Positions 11,593 through 20,832 of a stretch of DNA of 64,000 nt are shown in pieces. The notes under the pieces were generated by a model. It saw only the letters and a program-made list of their open reading frames with translations, searched no databases and had not been told where the DNA came from. Position 1 is the first letter of the stretch; every line of letters starts with the position of its first letter. Position numbers and translations under genes: made by a program. This DNA comes from Sphaerolaimus hirsutus (lineage: Eukaryota > Nematoda > Chromadorea > Monhysterida > Sphaerolaimidae), in contig OZ038452.1 of the NCBI GenBank assembly GCA_964036195.1, positions 28,531,785-28,595,784 on the forward strand, in the 5' to 3' direction.

Positions 11593-11774
11593 TTCCCATG
11601 GTCTTTTCCATACACATAACGGCACTTGTTCATACAAAGCAAGTACATGGGTATCACATCAAAAATGGGTGTGTGAATGCGTGGTGAAGCCTTCACGACA
11701 ACTCTTCCCAATGTTTCACGCTTCCCAAACACGCCAGCACTTGTCATCCTTTGTAAATTTTGTCTTTGCGACAT
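11593..11774 (-). CDS. Unidentified small ORF, possible first exon
   Basis: The ATG at 11,774 opens 60 codons that end at a GAA/GTATCT donor after 11,593. The product begins MSQRQNLQRMTSAGVFGKRE and is basic, then has a moderately hydrophobic stretch (IFDVIPMYLLCM). Without splicing the frame runs into the MITE at 11,566. I do not recognise a family and found no downstream exon, so it may be a first exon, a small protein or chance. It is head-to-head with the TRAPPC2L start, 237 bases apart, which would suit a shared divergent promoter. Confidence 0.33.
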
Positions 11775-12011
11775 CGCATGCACATAAAAAGTAGCCCGTA
11801 AGTGCGAGTCTCAGTCACAAAAAGTAGCCAAATAAATTACATGGCAAATTGCCAGTATTCTGTATTTCAGGGCACAAATTCAGACTACTCACCAAATATG
11901 AGTTGATCGCGTCGCAGAAACGAGAAAGTCCTTGAAAATCGGGATATCAGGTCGATATCTCGAGATATCCCAATCAAAAATTGTCAGGGATTGTAATACT
12001 GATTTCGATTG

Positions 12012-13763
12012 ATGGCGCTGTGTGTGGCGATTATAGATGATGCGGTAAATCAGTTTCTTTAAAAATTTTCTTTTTTATTTTGTCGCTCCCGGAGATGTTT
12101 TCCAGCGTAGGGTTACTTTTCGATTTCGATATTCGATAGTGTTTTTTGGAACTCTAAATTCAATAACGAAATGGACCCTGGTTATCGATATTCAAGAGGA
12201 AATGAAACATGTCCAAAACTTCGTGTTTCTTCAAAAAAAGTTCGATATGGCCATTTGATTGAACAAATATCGTTCTTCAAGCCATGTTTTGGTGAGAAAA
12301 AGATGCCCACTGATTGTGTCACTGCAGATTGTTCAAACGGAGTGCAGTCTTCTGTGCAATTCTTATTGAAACTATTTTTCCAGCTAAATATCAAATATCG
12401 ATAAGTCATATCGTCCCAACTGTATACAATGGATATCGAGAAGTGGCGATTTCCATGGGGTAGCAAAAGCGGGGGTGCACTGATACGCACATCTGCCCGT
12501 TACGCACATTTGCCCGTTTTTGTCACTTGACACTTTTCCAAGTGATTTTCAGATATGAGTGAAGTGAAAAAAGTTCACTAATGTCATTGCGCAACTTTTT
12601 TCACTTTACTCATATCTGAAAATAACGTGAAAAAGTGTCAAGTGAAAAAAACGGGCAAATGTGCGTATCGGGCAGATGTGCGTATCAGGCCTGCCCCGCA
12701 AAAGCGACAAGAAAGATGTGTGCAATTGAAAGCAAACAGTTGCATGTCTCCCTGCAGGGTGGTCCCCTACTCCTCTGCTGCTCGCCTACCGTAAGCCCAG
12801 AGCAACAATTGTCTCTACATTCGATGGTGCACTGTAGCTTGGACATCGTCGATGAGAAATTGACCGCTGCGCATCAGAGTTCCACCAAACAATCCACTTT
12901 AGATGCGCACAGGGACTTGTATTTGGGTCCCTTGTTCACTAATGATGCCTATAGAAGGTCGGTTTGGTTATTGTGTGGGCAAAAGTTAAGTTTGAGTCCT
13001 ACTGAGGCTAGAAACAAATTTGTAAATAAGTTGTTATAAAAGTTTTTGATAAAAAAAATTCCGTAGGAGGGGATAAAGATAAGGCTGTGCAATTTTTCGT
13101 GGCGCAAGTACAAACGGTTATCTTTATAGTGTCAACAATACAAATCGTATCGGCATACCTTTCATATTTCAGATTTTAATCGATGCAAAATCACAATGTA
13201 AAATTGGCCGAAAACTAGATTATCTCGAGAAACGGATACTCCAGTGACTTTACACTTTGCACGTCTGGTTCACCTTGGAAGCATGTCAGTGGTATATAAC
13301 GCTCGCTATTTTAATGAAAAATTGAATTCTTCAATTTTAAAATTCAATGCTGTTATAACGCTTTACGTTAATGTCTTCACAACAATATTTTTTTCATTTT
13401 TCCACAAAAATCGTCTGCTTGAAATGTGATTGGCATGTTTCCAACATGAGACATAAATAACTGCGCGTGGAGAGTGTCATGTCACTGCAGTACACTTGAT
13501 CCACTCACTCACAGCTATGGTTATGCGACGAACACAAAATACAAATTTGTACTAGTGACGCATATCGCCAGCCAGTCCATCAAGGAGCACGACATCAGAG
13601 CGGTTATTTTCATTTCATTCCATTTTTTTGGATAACGTAAATTAGTTTTTTATTTAATGTGACATTTTCCACGCAGATGTTCAAAAGATTGCACAATGTT
13701 TTCTGCGACACTTTGTGTAATCCGTTTTTCGTGCCGACCCAATCGCTTGAACATTGCGGGTAG
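12012..13763 (+). CDS. TRAPPC2L: TRAPP complex subunit 2-like protein (TRAPPC2L)
   Basis: The exons are 12,012-12,044, 12,758-12,957, 13,515-13,602 and 13,677-13,763, all GT-AG and in phase. The product starts MALCVAIIDDA, like the family start MAVCIAVI. It continues with HSMVHCSLDIVDEK, RDLYLGPLFTNDAY, SYGYATNTKYKFVLV and MFKRLHN..CNPFF, in the order of the longin-fold TRAPPC2L protein. TRAPPC2L is a core subunit of TRAPP, which activates Rab GTPases and tethers vesicles in ER-Golgi traffic. The 135 codons to the TAG at 13,761 compare with about 140 in vertebrates, but the last 11 residues do not follow the family. A donor (GG/GTAGGT) lies just before the stop, so a further exon is possible. 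Intron 1 holds an ATATCG-rich stretch and a 227-bp palindromic element. Confidence 0.88.
12471..12697. mobile_element. 227-bp palindromic element, copy 1
   Basis: It begins GGGGGTGCACTGATACGCAC and ends with the inverse GCGTATCAGGCCTGCCCC. The arms pair over nearly the whole length, including CACATCTGCCCG and ACTTGACACTTTT. GCAAAAGC flanks it on both sides (12,463-12,470 and 12,698-12,705). An 8-9 bp duplication suggests hAT or Mutator type. It lies in TRAPPC2L intron 1. Confidence 0.9.
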
Positions 13764-13966
13764 GTTTTTGAACTTTTTGAACGTTAATTCCATTCAACTT
13801 CTGAAAACCGTGAAATTCGTTTGTCAACATTTGATGAAATTCTTTGACCGATCGATTTTTGCAATGCAAACATAAAACATTCGGTTTACTTTTTTCTCTT
13901 TGGGATGTCGATTTCTATTATATAATATACCTAGGTATTAATGGTGATCATTTACCGTATTATTTA

Positions 13967-14333
13967 CCGTATTTCATCGAATTACCCCCAGGGGGGTTTC
14001 TTTATTTCAGAGTTGAAATTTTGATGGGGGGTATTTCGAGGGGGGGTTCTTTATTTCACCGGAATTTTTCAGAAATGCCAGTACTAAACTGTTGTTTGTA
14101 ACGTACGCAGACGTCGAAAAATGCAACAAAAAACCGCATATAAGACTCTGTAGACTTGTACGTAGATGGTACAAACCCTGTTCTAACATAACACAGTAAT
14201 TGTTTTTAATGTGTGTTCTGCGTTTCCTGGATCACAAACCGTAGCTTTTGTTATTTACGTTTTCTATACAGTCAATTTGGGGGGGGTTATAAATTCAGTG
14301 TCCATTTTGAGGGGGTATTTCGAGGAAATACGG
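13967..14333. mobile_element. CCGTATTTCNTCG element, complete copy
   Basis: The ends CCGTATTTCATCGAATTACC and GAGGAAATACGG are flanked by TA. The interior keeps ACGTACGCAGACGTCGAAAA and the CATAACACAGTAATTG block. A second CCGTATT start lies 12 bases to the left (13,955). It is about 120 bases downstream of the coding part of TRAPPC2L. Confidence 0.82.
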
Positions 14334-14399
14334 TATTTTTGCTCTTTTTTGCCTGTTACAAAGATTTTTATCTGCAAAAGGTGTATCAGGTTATGTGCA

Positions 14400-15587
14400 A
14401 CATTTTTATACATCACACTTAGCGTTCCAAAAATCTTAGGAGATTATATTTTTATATTCTCCAGGTTATTTTAGAGAGGTTAAATTATATTTTATTTATG
14501 AGAAGAAAGTATACAACATCTCATTTATATTTTTGAGATATCTAATCTCATTTTATCCTTGAGATAAATTGGGGTTTATATTTTATTATATTTTCTGGAA
14601 AAAAATTGGGACAAAATTGGTGATTTCATTCATATTTCACTTTCTATTTTAATAACAAAAAGGCGGTGCTTAATTTGTGCTTTTTCAGGCTGCTCAAGAG
14701 AACTACTGATGAAATGCTGGCCAAAGTTTGATAAAATCTTCACGATGGATGTTTTGAAGTGAAAATATGTGATATTTTTGATACTCCATTTACGACTTTG
14801 AGAAAACTGTTGGATATGTAGATCAATCTTAGGTAAAGGTTTTTTAAGTCGATTTCGTTAAAAGTCGAATGTTCCGCACTGTTTGATGTTTACATATTAC
14901 ATCAAAAATCACAATTTTGAAATGTCCAAAATATTTTATTGCTTTCCTAATTGCTACTTTCCCAACAGTTTTCTCACCACTATACATTTTCTCACTACAA
15001 TAAAATGCTAGTTTGGGCCCCCACACACTGGATGTCAACTGAATTCGTGTCAACTAAATGTCAACTGAATTTAAGTGATACTGTGATTTCAACTTATCTA
15101 TCTGATAGAGCATAGTAAATTTTACATCATGACACTTCATTTTCATTGTTCCTGTTAAGTGTGATGCTTTTTACAAACTTCTTGTTTTATTCAATTGACA
15201 CTGAGTTGACGCGAATTTGCGATGTCAACTAGTGTGTGTGGGCCCAATAAGTGCAAACAATGAATGCACATCGGTTCGCTTATGTTTACACAGGGAAAAT
15301 CTATCAAATCGACAGTGAAGGATTACAAATTGACAAACTGGTTGAAAAACTTATTTGTGAAAGCTTACCTAATTTTTTTGTGTTCTAAAACTAATGGACA
15401 TAAAAGTTTCAATTTGTTGCAGTGCCTTCAAAGTTTCTATCTACTTGTTTTCAGTGGAAGAATTGTGTACAAAGTGTACTAGTGTATTTGTCAATGGCCC
15501 CACACTAGTTGACAGGGACACCAAATGTCTACTATTTGCCATCCCAGTTCAAAGCTTGCCCAAGAGCAGGGTTGTTAAAAGTACCTA
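14400..15587. other. Intergenic stretch without a supported gene
   Basis: About 14,430-14,620 is rich in AGATTTTATTATATTTT-like sequence that recurs near 43,300 and 44,520-44,660, so it is repeat-derived. The rest holds only short AT-rich frames with no family resemblance. GTGTCAACT motifs recur through 15,025-15,245. Confidence 0.5.
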
Positions 15588-15704
15588 CCGTATTTCCTCG
15601 ATATACCCCCTCGAAATACCCCCTCAAAATAGACACTATGAGTTTATAAACCCCCCCTCGAAATACCCCCCCCCACTCTAGAACTTTTGCTACACTAAAT
15701 ACGG
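15588..15704. mobile_element. Short CCGTATTTCCTCG element
   Basis: A deleted copy of about 117 bases: the left end CCGTATTTCCTCGATATACC, runs of CCCCCTCGAAATA, and the right end ACTAAATACGG, bounded by TA. It is inserted beside a CAGGGTTGTTAAAAGTACCT motif that resembles the left end of the CAGAGTTG family. Confidence 0.7.
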
Positions 15705-15917
15705 TAACTTTTTCGTTCGTCTGTCATTCAACAGTCCCGCTGCTCTCTGTAAAGTGTACCTATGTCAAGTGTTTAATGTCATGTAAAATTGCAAAGGTTC
15801 ATTAAAAAAAAAAGTTACCTATCATTATTATTACGAGTTATGATTGACACTTAGCATGACATTTGACAATTGACATTTTACAGGGTGCGGACTTGATGCC
15901 AGGATGTCACTAGGAAC

Positions 15918-16144
15918 GGGGGTGCACTGATACGCACATCTGCCCGTTACGCACATTTGCCCATTTTTTCACTTGACACTTTTTCAAGTGATTTTCAGAT
16001 ACGAGTGAAGTGAAAAACGCTGCGCAATGACATTAGTGAACTTTTTTTCACATCACTCATATCTGAAAATCACTTGAAAAAGTGTCAAGTGAAAAAAACG
16101 GGCAAATGTGCGTAACGGGCAGATGTGCGTATCAGGCCTGCCCC
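15918..16144. mobile_element. 227-bp palindromic element, copy 2
   Basis: It has the same length and ends as the copy at 12,471. It is flanked by a perfect 9-bp repeat ACTAGGAAC (15,909-15,917 and 16,145-16,153). The arms are nearly perfect complements, giving a long hairpin. Few differences from copy 1 are visible by eye, suggesting recent movement. Confidence 0.92.
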
Positions 16145-16628
16145 ACTAGGAACATGGAGAAATGACGAAATGCAGATAATAAATGCATACAATAGAACTG
16201 AGTGGTGTGGTTTTCGTTTGCCCGTGTCACTTGTTCAATGACACCTACGTAAAAAGTCGGACATTTCTCAAGTTTGTTGACATTGTGCAGTTACGTAAAA
16301 TCTTTTGTTGTCGGGATTCTGCCATCACTGTTCCTTTCCTTTATTTCGCTGTTTGTGTGTGTAAAAAGTGTTTCTTTTTCAAACTGAACTTTTGTTACAC
16401 TTAGATATAATGGCCCTACACACTAGTTTTATACTGAAATTTCCAAAAAATTGAAACTCGTGAATCGGTTTTGAACCCGTTTGAGTTCCCCGGAATGAAG
16501 TGTCCTCAAATGTTATCGATGGAGATTAAAGATGACTAATTCCTGTAAACTCAATAACGCTCAAATGTGATGTACGAATTTATAAAAAAAATTTTTTTTA
16601 TAAATTTCTGTAGGAAACTAGTGTGTAA

Positions 16629-17076
16629 GCTAACGATGGCGAACAAAAGTTTGAAAACGTTATTGAATTTTTTTTTTTTTGAGTTTTCGAATTTATATTT
16701 CACCCGTAGAAAAAATCCCATTTATATATCTTTTTCTTGATTCTAATGTGTTTACAATTTTTTTGGTATTATATGTTTAGTAAAAATGCACATTTAAGGT
16801 AACGATTACATCAATTTCCGATGAATCTATGCATAGCGGCAGAACAAAAATGTGCATATTTATTCGCGTTAATAGCGTGGAAGGCGGTAAAGCATGAAAG
16901 TGTATTCAAAATTCTCCGGAAAAACCGAAATTGCGATACCTAATTTGAAGCAAAAAAATCGAAAAGTAAGATAATAACAAAGATTCGAAAACTGTTTCCG
17001 GGAAAAAATCAGAAATAATTTTAGAAAACAAAAAATTAAACACTTTAATTTTTCCAAGGCGTTTGCCATTGTTAGC
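16629..17076. mobile_element. AT-rich element with GCTAACGATGGC ends
   Basis: GCTAACGATGGCGAAC at the left is answered by GTTTGCCATTGTTAGC at the right. The interior is rich in GAAAA/TTTTC and TTCGAA words. The same terminal words appear near 39,750, 45,999, 47,050 and 59,670, so this is a dispersed family. I could not define target duplications. Confidence 0.55.
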
Positions 17077-17350
17077 GTAGACACAATGTTTACATAATCC
17101 ATTGTCGGATCGAAGGCCACACGCAATGAATTGACAATTTCCAACATGTTTTTATACTGCTATTCTTGTCCAATGCATCACGCGCGTTGCCAATTGCACA
17201 CCCTGTCAAGTGTCAAGTTGCACTGACAAGTGACAAAGTATTCGGCAAAATTTCGAATTTTCGAAAAACAGAAATGTAAGAAGTCTAGCACTACCTGTTT
17301 CGCGAGTAGATCAGTTCTTATAGGTATAATATTTACATTTTTTTCCTATA

Positions 17351-18028
17351 TATACTCCAGTTACTTTACACCCTGCACGCGTGGTTCCCGTTGGAAGCCT
17401 GCCAACGATTTCTTTACGCATGCAATTTTCAAAAAAAAGTTGAAAAAATTATCTCTGTTATGCTGCGATTACAGCTCGGGCGTAAAATTGATTTTTGGGC
17501 GTAAAATTAATTACAGGAGAATGGATAAAGATACGGCGTTGTAATTTCAGTCAAAGAAAGCGCACATGCAGATGTTGCTTGTGTCCAAAGCTCATCAGTT
17601 TATTTTAATTGTACTAGAAGTTATGAATTTTGGCACAAATTTTTTTAATTTTACGCCCTAATTTTACGCCGGTTACAGCGCATAATTGGAAAAATTGTGC
17701 TAAAATTCATAACTCCCAGTACAATTAAAATAAACTCATGAGCTTTGGACACAAGAAACGTCTGCATCTAAGCTTTCTTTGACTGAAAAAACAATGTCGT
17801 ATCTTTATCCATTCATCTGTAATTAATTTTATGCCCAAAATCAATTTTACGCCCGATCAATTTTACGCCCAAGCTGTAATCGCAGCATTATAACGCTATA
17901 CGTTAACTCATTCACAAACATGTTTTTTCAGCTTTTATACAAAAATCGCATGCTTTCTCATCATTGGCACGCTTCCAACGAGAGACATAAATGAGTGCGC
18001 GGGCAGAGTATCATGTCCGCCGAGTATA
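17351..18028. mobile_element. TATACTCCAG element interrupted by a TGCTGCG element
   Basis: The left end TATACTCCAGTTACTTTACA and right end CATGTCCGCCGAGTATA, with GGTTCCCGTTGGAAGC inside and its near-inverse at the right, match the 249-bp copy at 54,543-54,791. Subtracting the nested element (17,461-17,887) leaves about the same length. Decayed relatives lie at 13,227-13,497 and 28,800-29,370. Confidence 0.8.
17461..17887. mobile_element. TGCTGCGATTACAGC element, copy A (nested)
   Basis: The inverted ends TGCTGCGATTACAGCTCGG and CAAGCTGTAATCGCAGCA are flanked by TTA on both sides. Long arms pair (GGATAAAGATACG and its complement, CCAAAGCTCAT and its complement). A 3-bp TTA duplication is typical of PIF/Harbinger-type elements; the assignment is inferred. 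Confidence 0.85.
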
Positions 18029-18264
18029 CCGTATTTCTTTTACCCCCCGGGGGTATATTTTTTCAGAGTGAAAATTTTGAGAGAAAAACGTGAAAAATGC
18101 AACAATAACCACCATTTATAAGTTTTTACAGCCTTATATAAGGATGTAGATGGTATAAACGATATTCTAACGTAACACAGTACGTGTTTTGAACGTCTGT
18201 TATGCATTTCCCGGACCACAAATTCATAGTGCCTATTTTGAGGGGGGTATTTCGAGGAAATACG
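18029..18264. mobile_element. CCGTATTTC element, 236-bp variant
   Basis: The left end CCGTATTTCTTTTACCCCCC and right end TTTCGAGGAAATACGG are separated by a shortened interior. It abuts the right end of the element ending at 18,028. The copies at 42,759-43,004 and 49,666-49,912 have the same short interior (ATCGTTTATACCATCTAC type), so this is a distinct subfamily. Confidence 0.78.
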
Positions 18265-18270
18265 GTATTT

Positions 18271-19164
18271 AACATATTACCTCGAATTATCCCCCCTTGA
18301 ACTAACCCCCCTCAAAATGGGCTGGGGAAATGATAACACCCCTCGAAATACCCCCCCCCCTTCGGAATGATGTAAATACGTCATGTCAGGGGCCCCCAAA
18401 TCGGCCAGCTATCTATCTATCCCGGAGGCCGCTCAGCTATCTATCTATCCCGAGGCAAAATTTTTGGCTACTACCCCCAAAGACCCCCCCCAAATCGCTC
18501 AGCTATCTATATATCTGGAGTGGTTTTTGAGAAATTTTGCCCCAATTTTCGCTCAAAATCAAATTTTCGCACGTTTTTTTAGTTTTTCACCTTCAAAATC
18601 GTGCTTTCCAGTTATATACATGGTTAAATACCTATTTTGAGTCATTTTATACCTACTTTTGGCTACTTTTAACTGATTATTAGCGATTTTTTCTCCTTTC
18701 TGCCTTCTTAACCTTCAAAAAGCCTATATATTGTGCCCCCGCCAGCCCCCCCCAAGCCCCCCTCCCCCAGAAAATTTTTCCAGCTATCTATCCCTCCGCA
18801 GGAGCGATTTGCTATCTATTCAGCCCCCGCGAGGGCCAAAATCCTGGAGACCCCTGCGCCATGTGCATAATAAATATGTCATGTATGCAATGTACAATAC
18901 ATGATGTATATTACTGTTAATTTGCATTGCAGCTACACATAGACTAGTTTCTGTAGCTATCTACGTTTTAATGTCCAAATATATCCTGTTTGGACACATT
19001 TATTACCTGTTTTGGGTATGCAAATGCCTACTATTTACTACAATCCTTACGAAAATTTCTGACGAAATAATAAACCCCCCTCGAATAACCCCCCTCGAAT
19101 TAACCCCCCTCAAATTTTGCTGGCGAAATAATAAACCCCCATGAGGGTATTTCGAGGTAATACG
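18271..19164. mobile_element. TTACCTCG-type element with a nested TCTATC element
   Basis: The left end ATTACCTCGAATTATCC and right end GAGGTAATACGG bound a body with TAGGCATTTGC-type sequence shared with 31,710-32,150 and 53,044-53,440. A CAGGGG element at 18,387-18,855 interrupts it. The exact left base is uncertain. Confidence 0.72.
18387..18855. mobile_element. TCTATC-core hAT-like element, nested
   Basis: It starts CAGGGGCCCCC and ends GGAGACCCCTG, with flanking octamers CGTCATGT and CGCCATGT (7 of 8). The interior has CAGCTATCTATCTATCCC repeats. It is younger than the TTACCTCG-type element around it. Confidence 0.84.
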
Positions 19165-19222
19165 GTACTTTTGATTTTCACTGAGAATTTGAAACAATAA
19201 AATTTTTATCGTGTGATAAGAC

Positions 19223-19487
19223 TAGTGATGTAAAAAGCGCCAGAACTATGGCGCCAAGCGCCAAAACAGCCATGGCGCTTTCCGACCCCTAGCGCCAAGC
19301 GCCAAGCGCCAATGGCGCTTTTCCGACCCCTAGCGCCAAGCGCCAATGGCGCCAGAGCAAAATTGCGCCAAGCGCCATGGCACCTTTCATGGGCATGGCG
19401 CCACAGCAAAATAGCGCCAAGCGCCATGGCGCGTTTTGCTTTGGCGCTAGCGCCAGGCCCCAGCGCCATGGCGCTTTTACATCACTA
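19223..19487. mobile_element. GGCGCC-core hAT-like element
   Basis: The inverted ends TAGTGATGTAAAA and TTTTACATCACTA are flanked by GATAAGAC and GATAGGAC (7 of 8). The body is almost entirely AGCGCCAATGGCGC-like units, self-complementary at every scale. Open frames in all directions here are a consequence of the repeat. Confidence 0.9.
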
Positions 19488-19767
19488 GATAGGACTAATG
19501 ATATGTCCCTGGTGCCAATCCCAGACCTTGTAAAATGTCAAATTTACTTTTTTACCGGTCGTTTGACATTGTTCACTTGACATTTTAGAGGTTCAGGGAG
19601 TGGTCCCAGGCGCGGATGTCACATGCATTCAAGATACATTCAGAAATATTTAGTTTTGCCTAGAACAGAACACATTGCCGCGCACGCCCAGCTCTCGCCC
19701 TTGAGCAAGCCATAGTGCATGTGAATCAATAATGTTTAATGGTGGAAACACACATGTAGTACATACA

Positions 19768-20437
19768 GTATTTACTTGATTTTGTACCCCGGGTTTATTA
19801 TTTCGTCGGAAAATTTTGAAGTGGTATTGTTTTGGCAGAAATTTGACGAAATTCCATTATCTATTGAACATATTATTTGTAACATAACCAGGCATAGAAA
19901 ACTCCAACAATAACCGATATGCATAGACGTCTATAGACATACTAGGGTGTCAAATTACCGTTTCCGCTTTCCGCAGACTATTTTTTTCCGTTCCGTTTTC
20001 CGGCAAGTGCAAAAAAATTTCCGTTTCCGTTTTCCGGCAGCTGTAAATTTTTTTCCGTTTCCGCTTTTCTGTAGGCAAAATTCTTTCCGTTTTCCGTTTT
20101 CTGCTTTCCGCAGGCAAAATTTTTCCGTTTTCCGTTCCGTTTTCCGGCAAATAAAAATATTTTTCCGTTTCCGTTTTCCGGCAAGTACAAAAAATTTTCC
20201 GTTTCCGTTTTCCGTAAAAAAAATTTGTTGACACCCTATGACATATCTATATATGTATGTAAGTATACAAACAGTATAAACCCGGTCCTTAATGCAACTC
20301 AGTCATTGCTTTTAACACGCTTCCTGCTTTACACATATCTCACAAACTGCACTTCTTGTAATTTACATTTTTCTGTGGGATTTATTTCCCCAGCTCGCTC
20401 AGACCTGGGGGGGGGGGTGTATTTCGACATGATACGG
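19768..20437. mobile_element. Diverged TA-type element carrying a TTTCCG element
   Basis: The left end GTATTTACTTGATTTTG and right end TTTCGACATGATACGG resemble the CCGTATT families, and the interior has the CAACTCAGTCATTGC block. A TTTCCG-core element (19,943-20,238) interrupts it. The outer ends are diverged, so boundaries are approximate. Confidence 0.6.
19943..20238. mobile_element. TTTCCG-core element with TAGGGTGTC ends
   Basis: It starts TAGGGTGTCAAA and ends TTGTTGACACCCTA. The interior is repeated TTTCCGTTTTCCG with spacers. The flanking octamers AGACATAC and TGACATAT match at 6 of 8. Unlike most related elements the core is not self-complementary, so the strands are pyrimidine- and purine-biased. 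Confidence 0.82.
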
Positions 20438-20718
20438 TACATATGTACCCATGAACTGATGTACTTGTGTAGCGATGCAATGGCTTTATAAATAGAGTAG
20501 GAGGCAGGCATTCCAACTGTTTTCTTTCCATGAGCGTTCTTGCTTTATGTAATCTACGTGGTTTGCACAGCTGAATGCCTTGAAATTCATCTCTGGGAAA
20601 ATATTCGTGATTAAATTGGCATGATTCATTATCACTGCTGACGCTACAAAATAAATTCGTAGCTGCTAATTTAAAAACAGTGGATACAAAACTTTCACTT
20701 TTATTGAACTTTTATCAT

Positions 20719-20832
20719 TCAGGCTATAAGCAAAATATTTTCAACATGGCGACGGGTGACATTGGTGGACTGCTTCCAGTCAAATTCCCATTGGGTTGGT
20801 TTCTTGTAAAGACTGGTAAACACTCCTGGATC
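20719..20832 (-). CDS. Terminal-exon-like ORF antisense to the coiled-coil gene
   Basis: On the minus strand a strong acceptor (TTGCCATTTCTCAG) precedes 37 codons ending in TGA at 20,721-20,719. AATAAA follows about 15 bases later (20,704-20,699). The peptide has QWEFDWKQSTNVTRRHVENI and looks protein-like, but I recognise no family and found no upstream exon. The frame is also open upstream to about 21,024, across a CACCGG repeat. It overlaps the proposed first coding exon of the plus-strand coiled-coil gene, so at most one of the two is likely to be a real exon. Confidence 0.35.
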   Translation of the reverse strand, partial: DPGVFTSLYKKPTQWEFDWKQSTNVTRRHVENILLIA

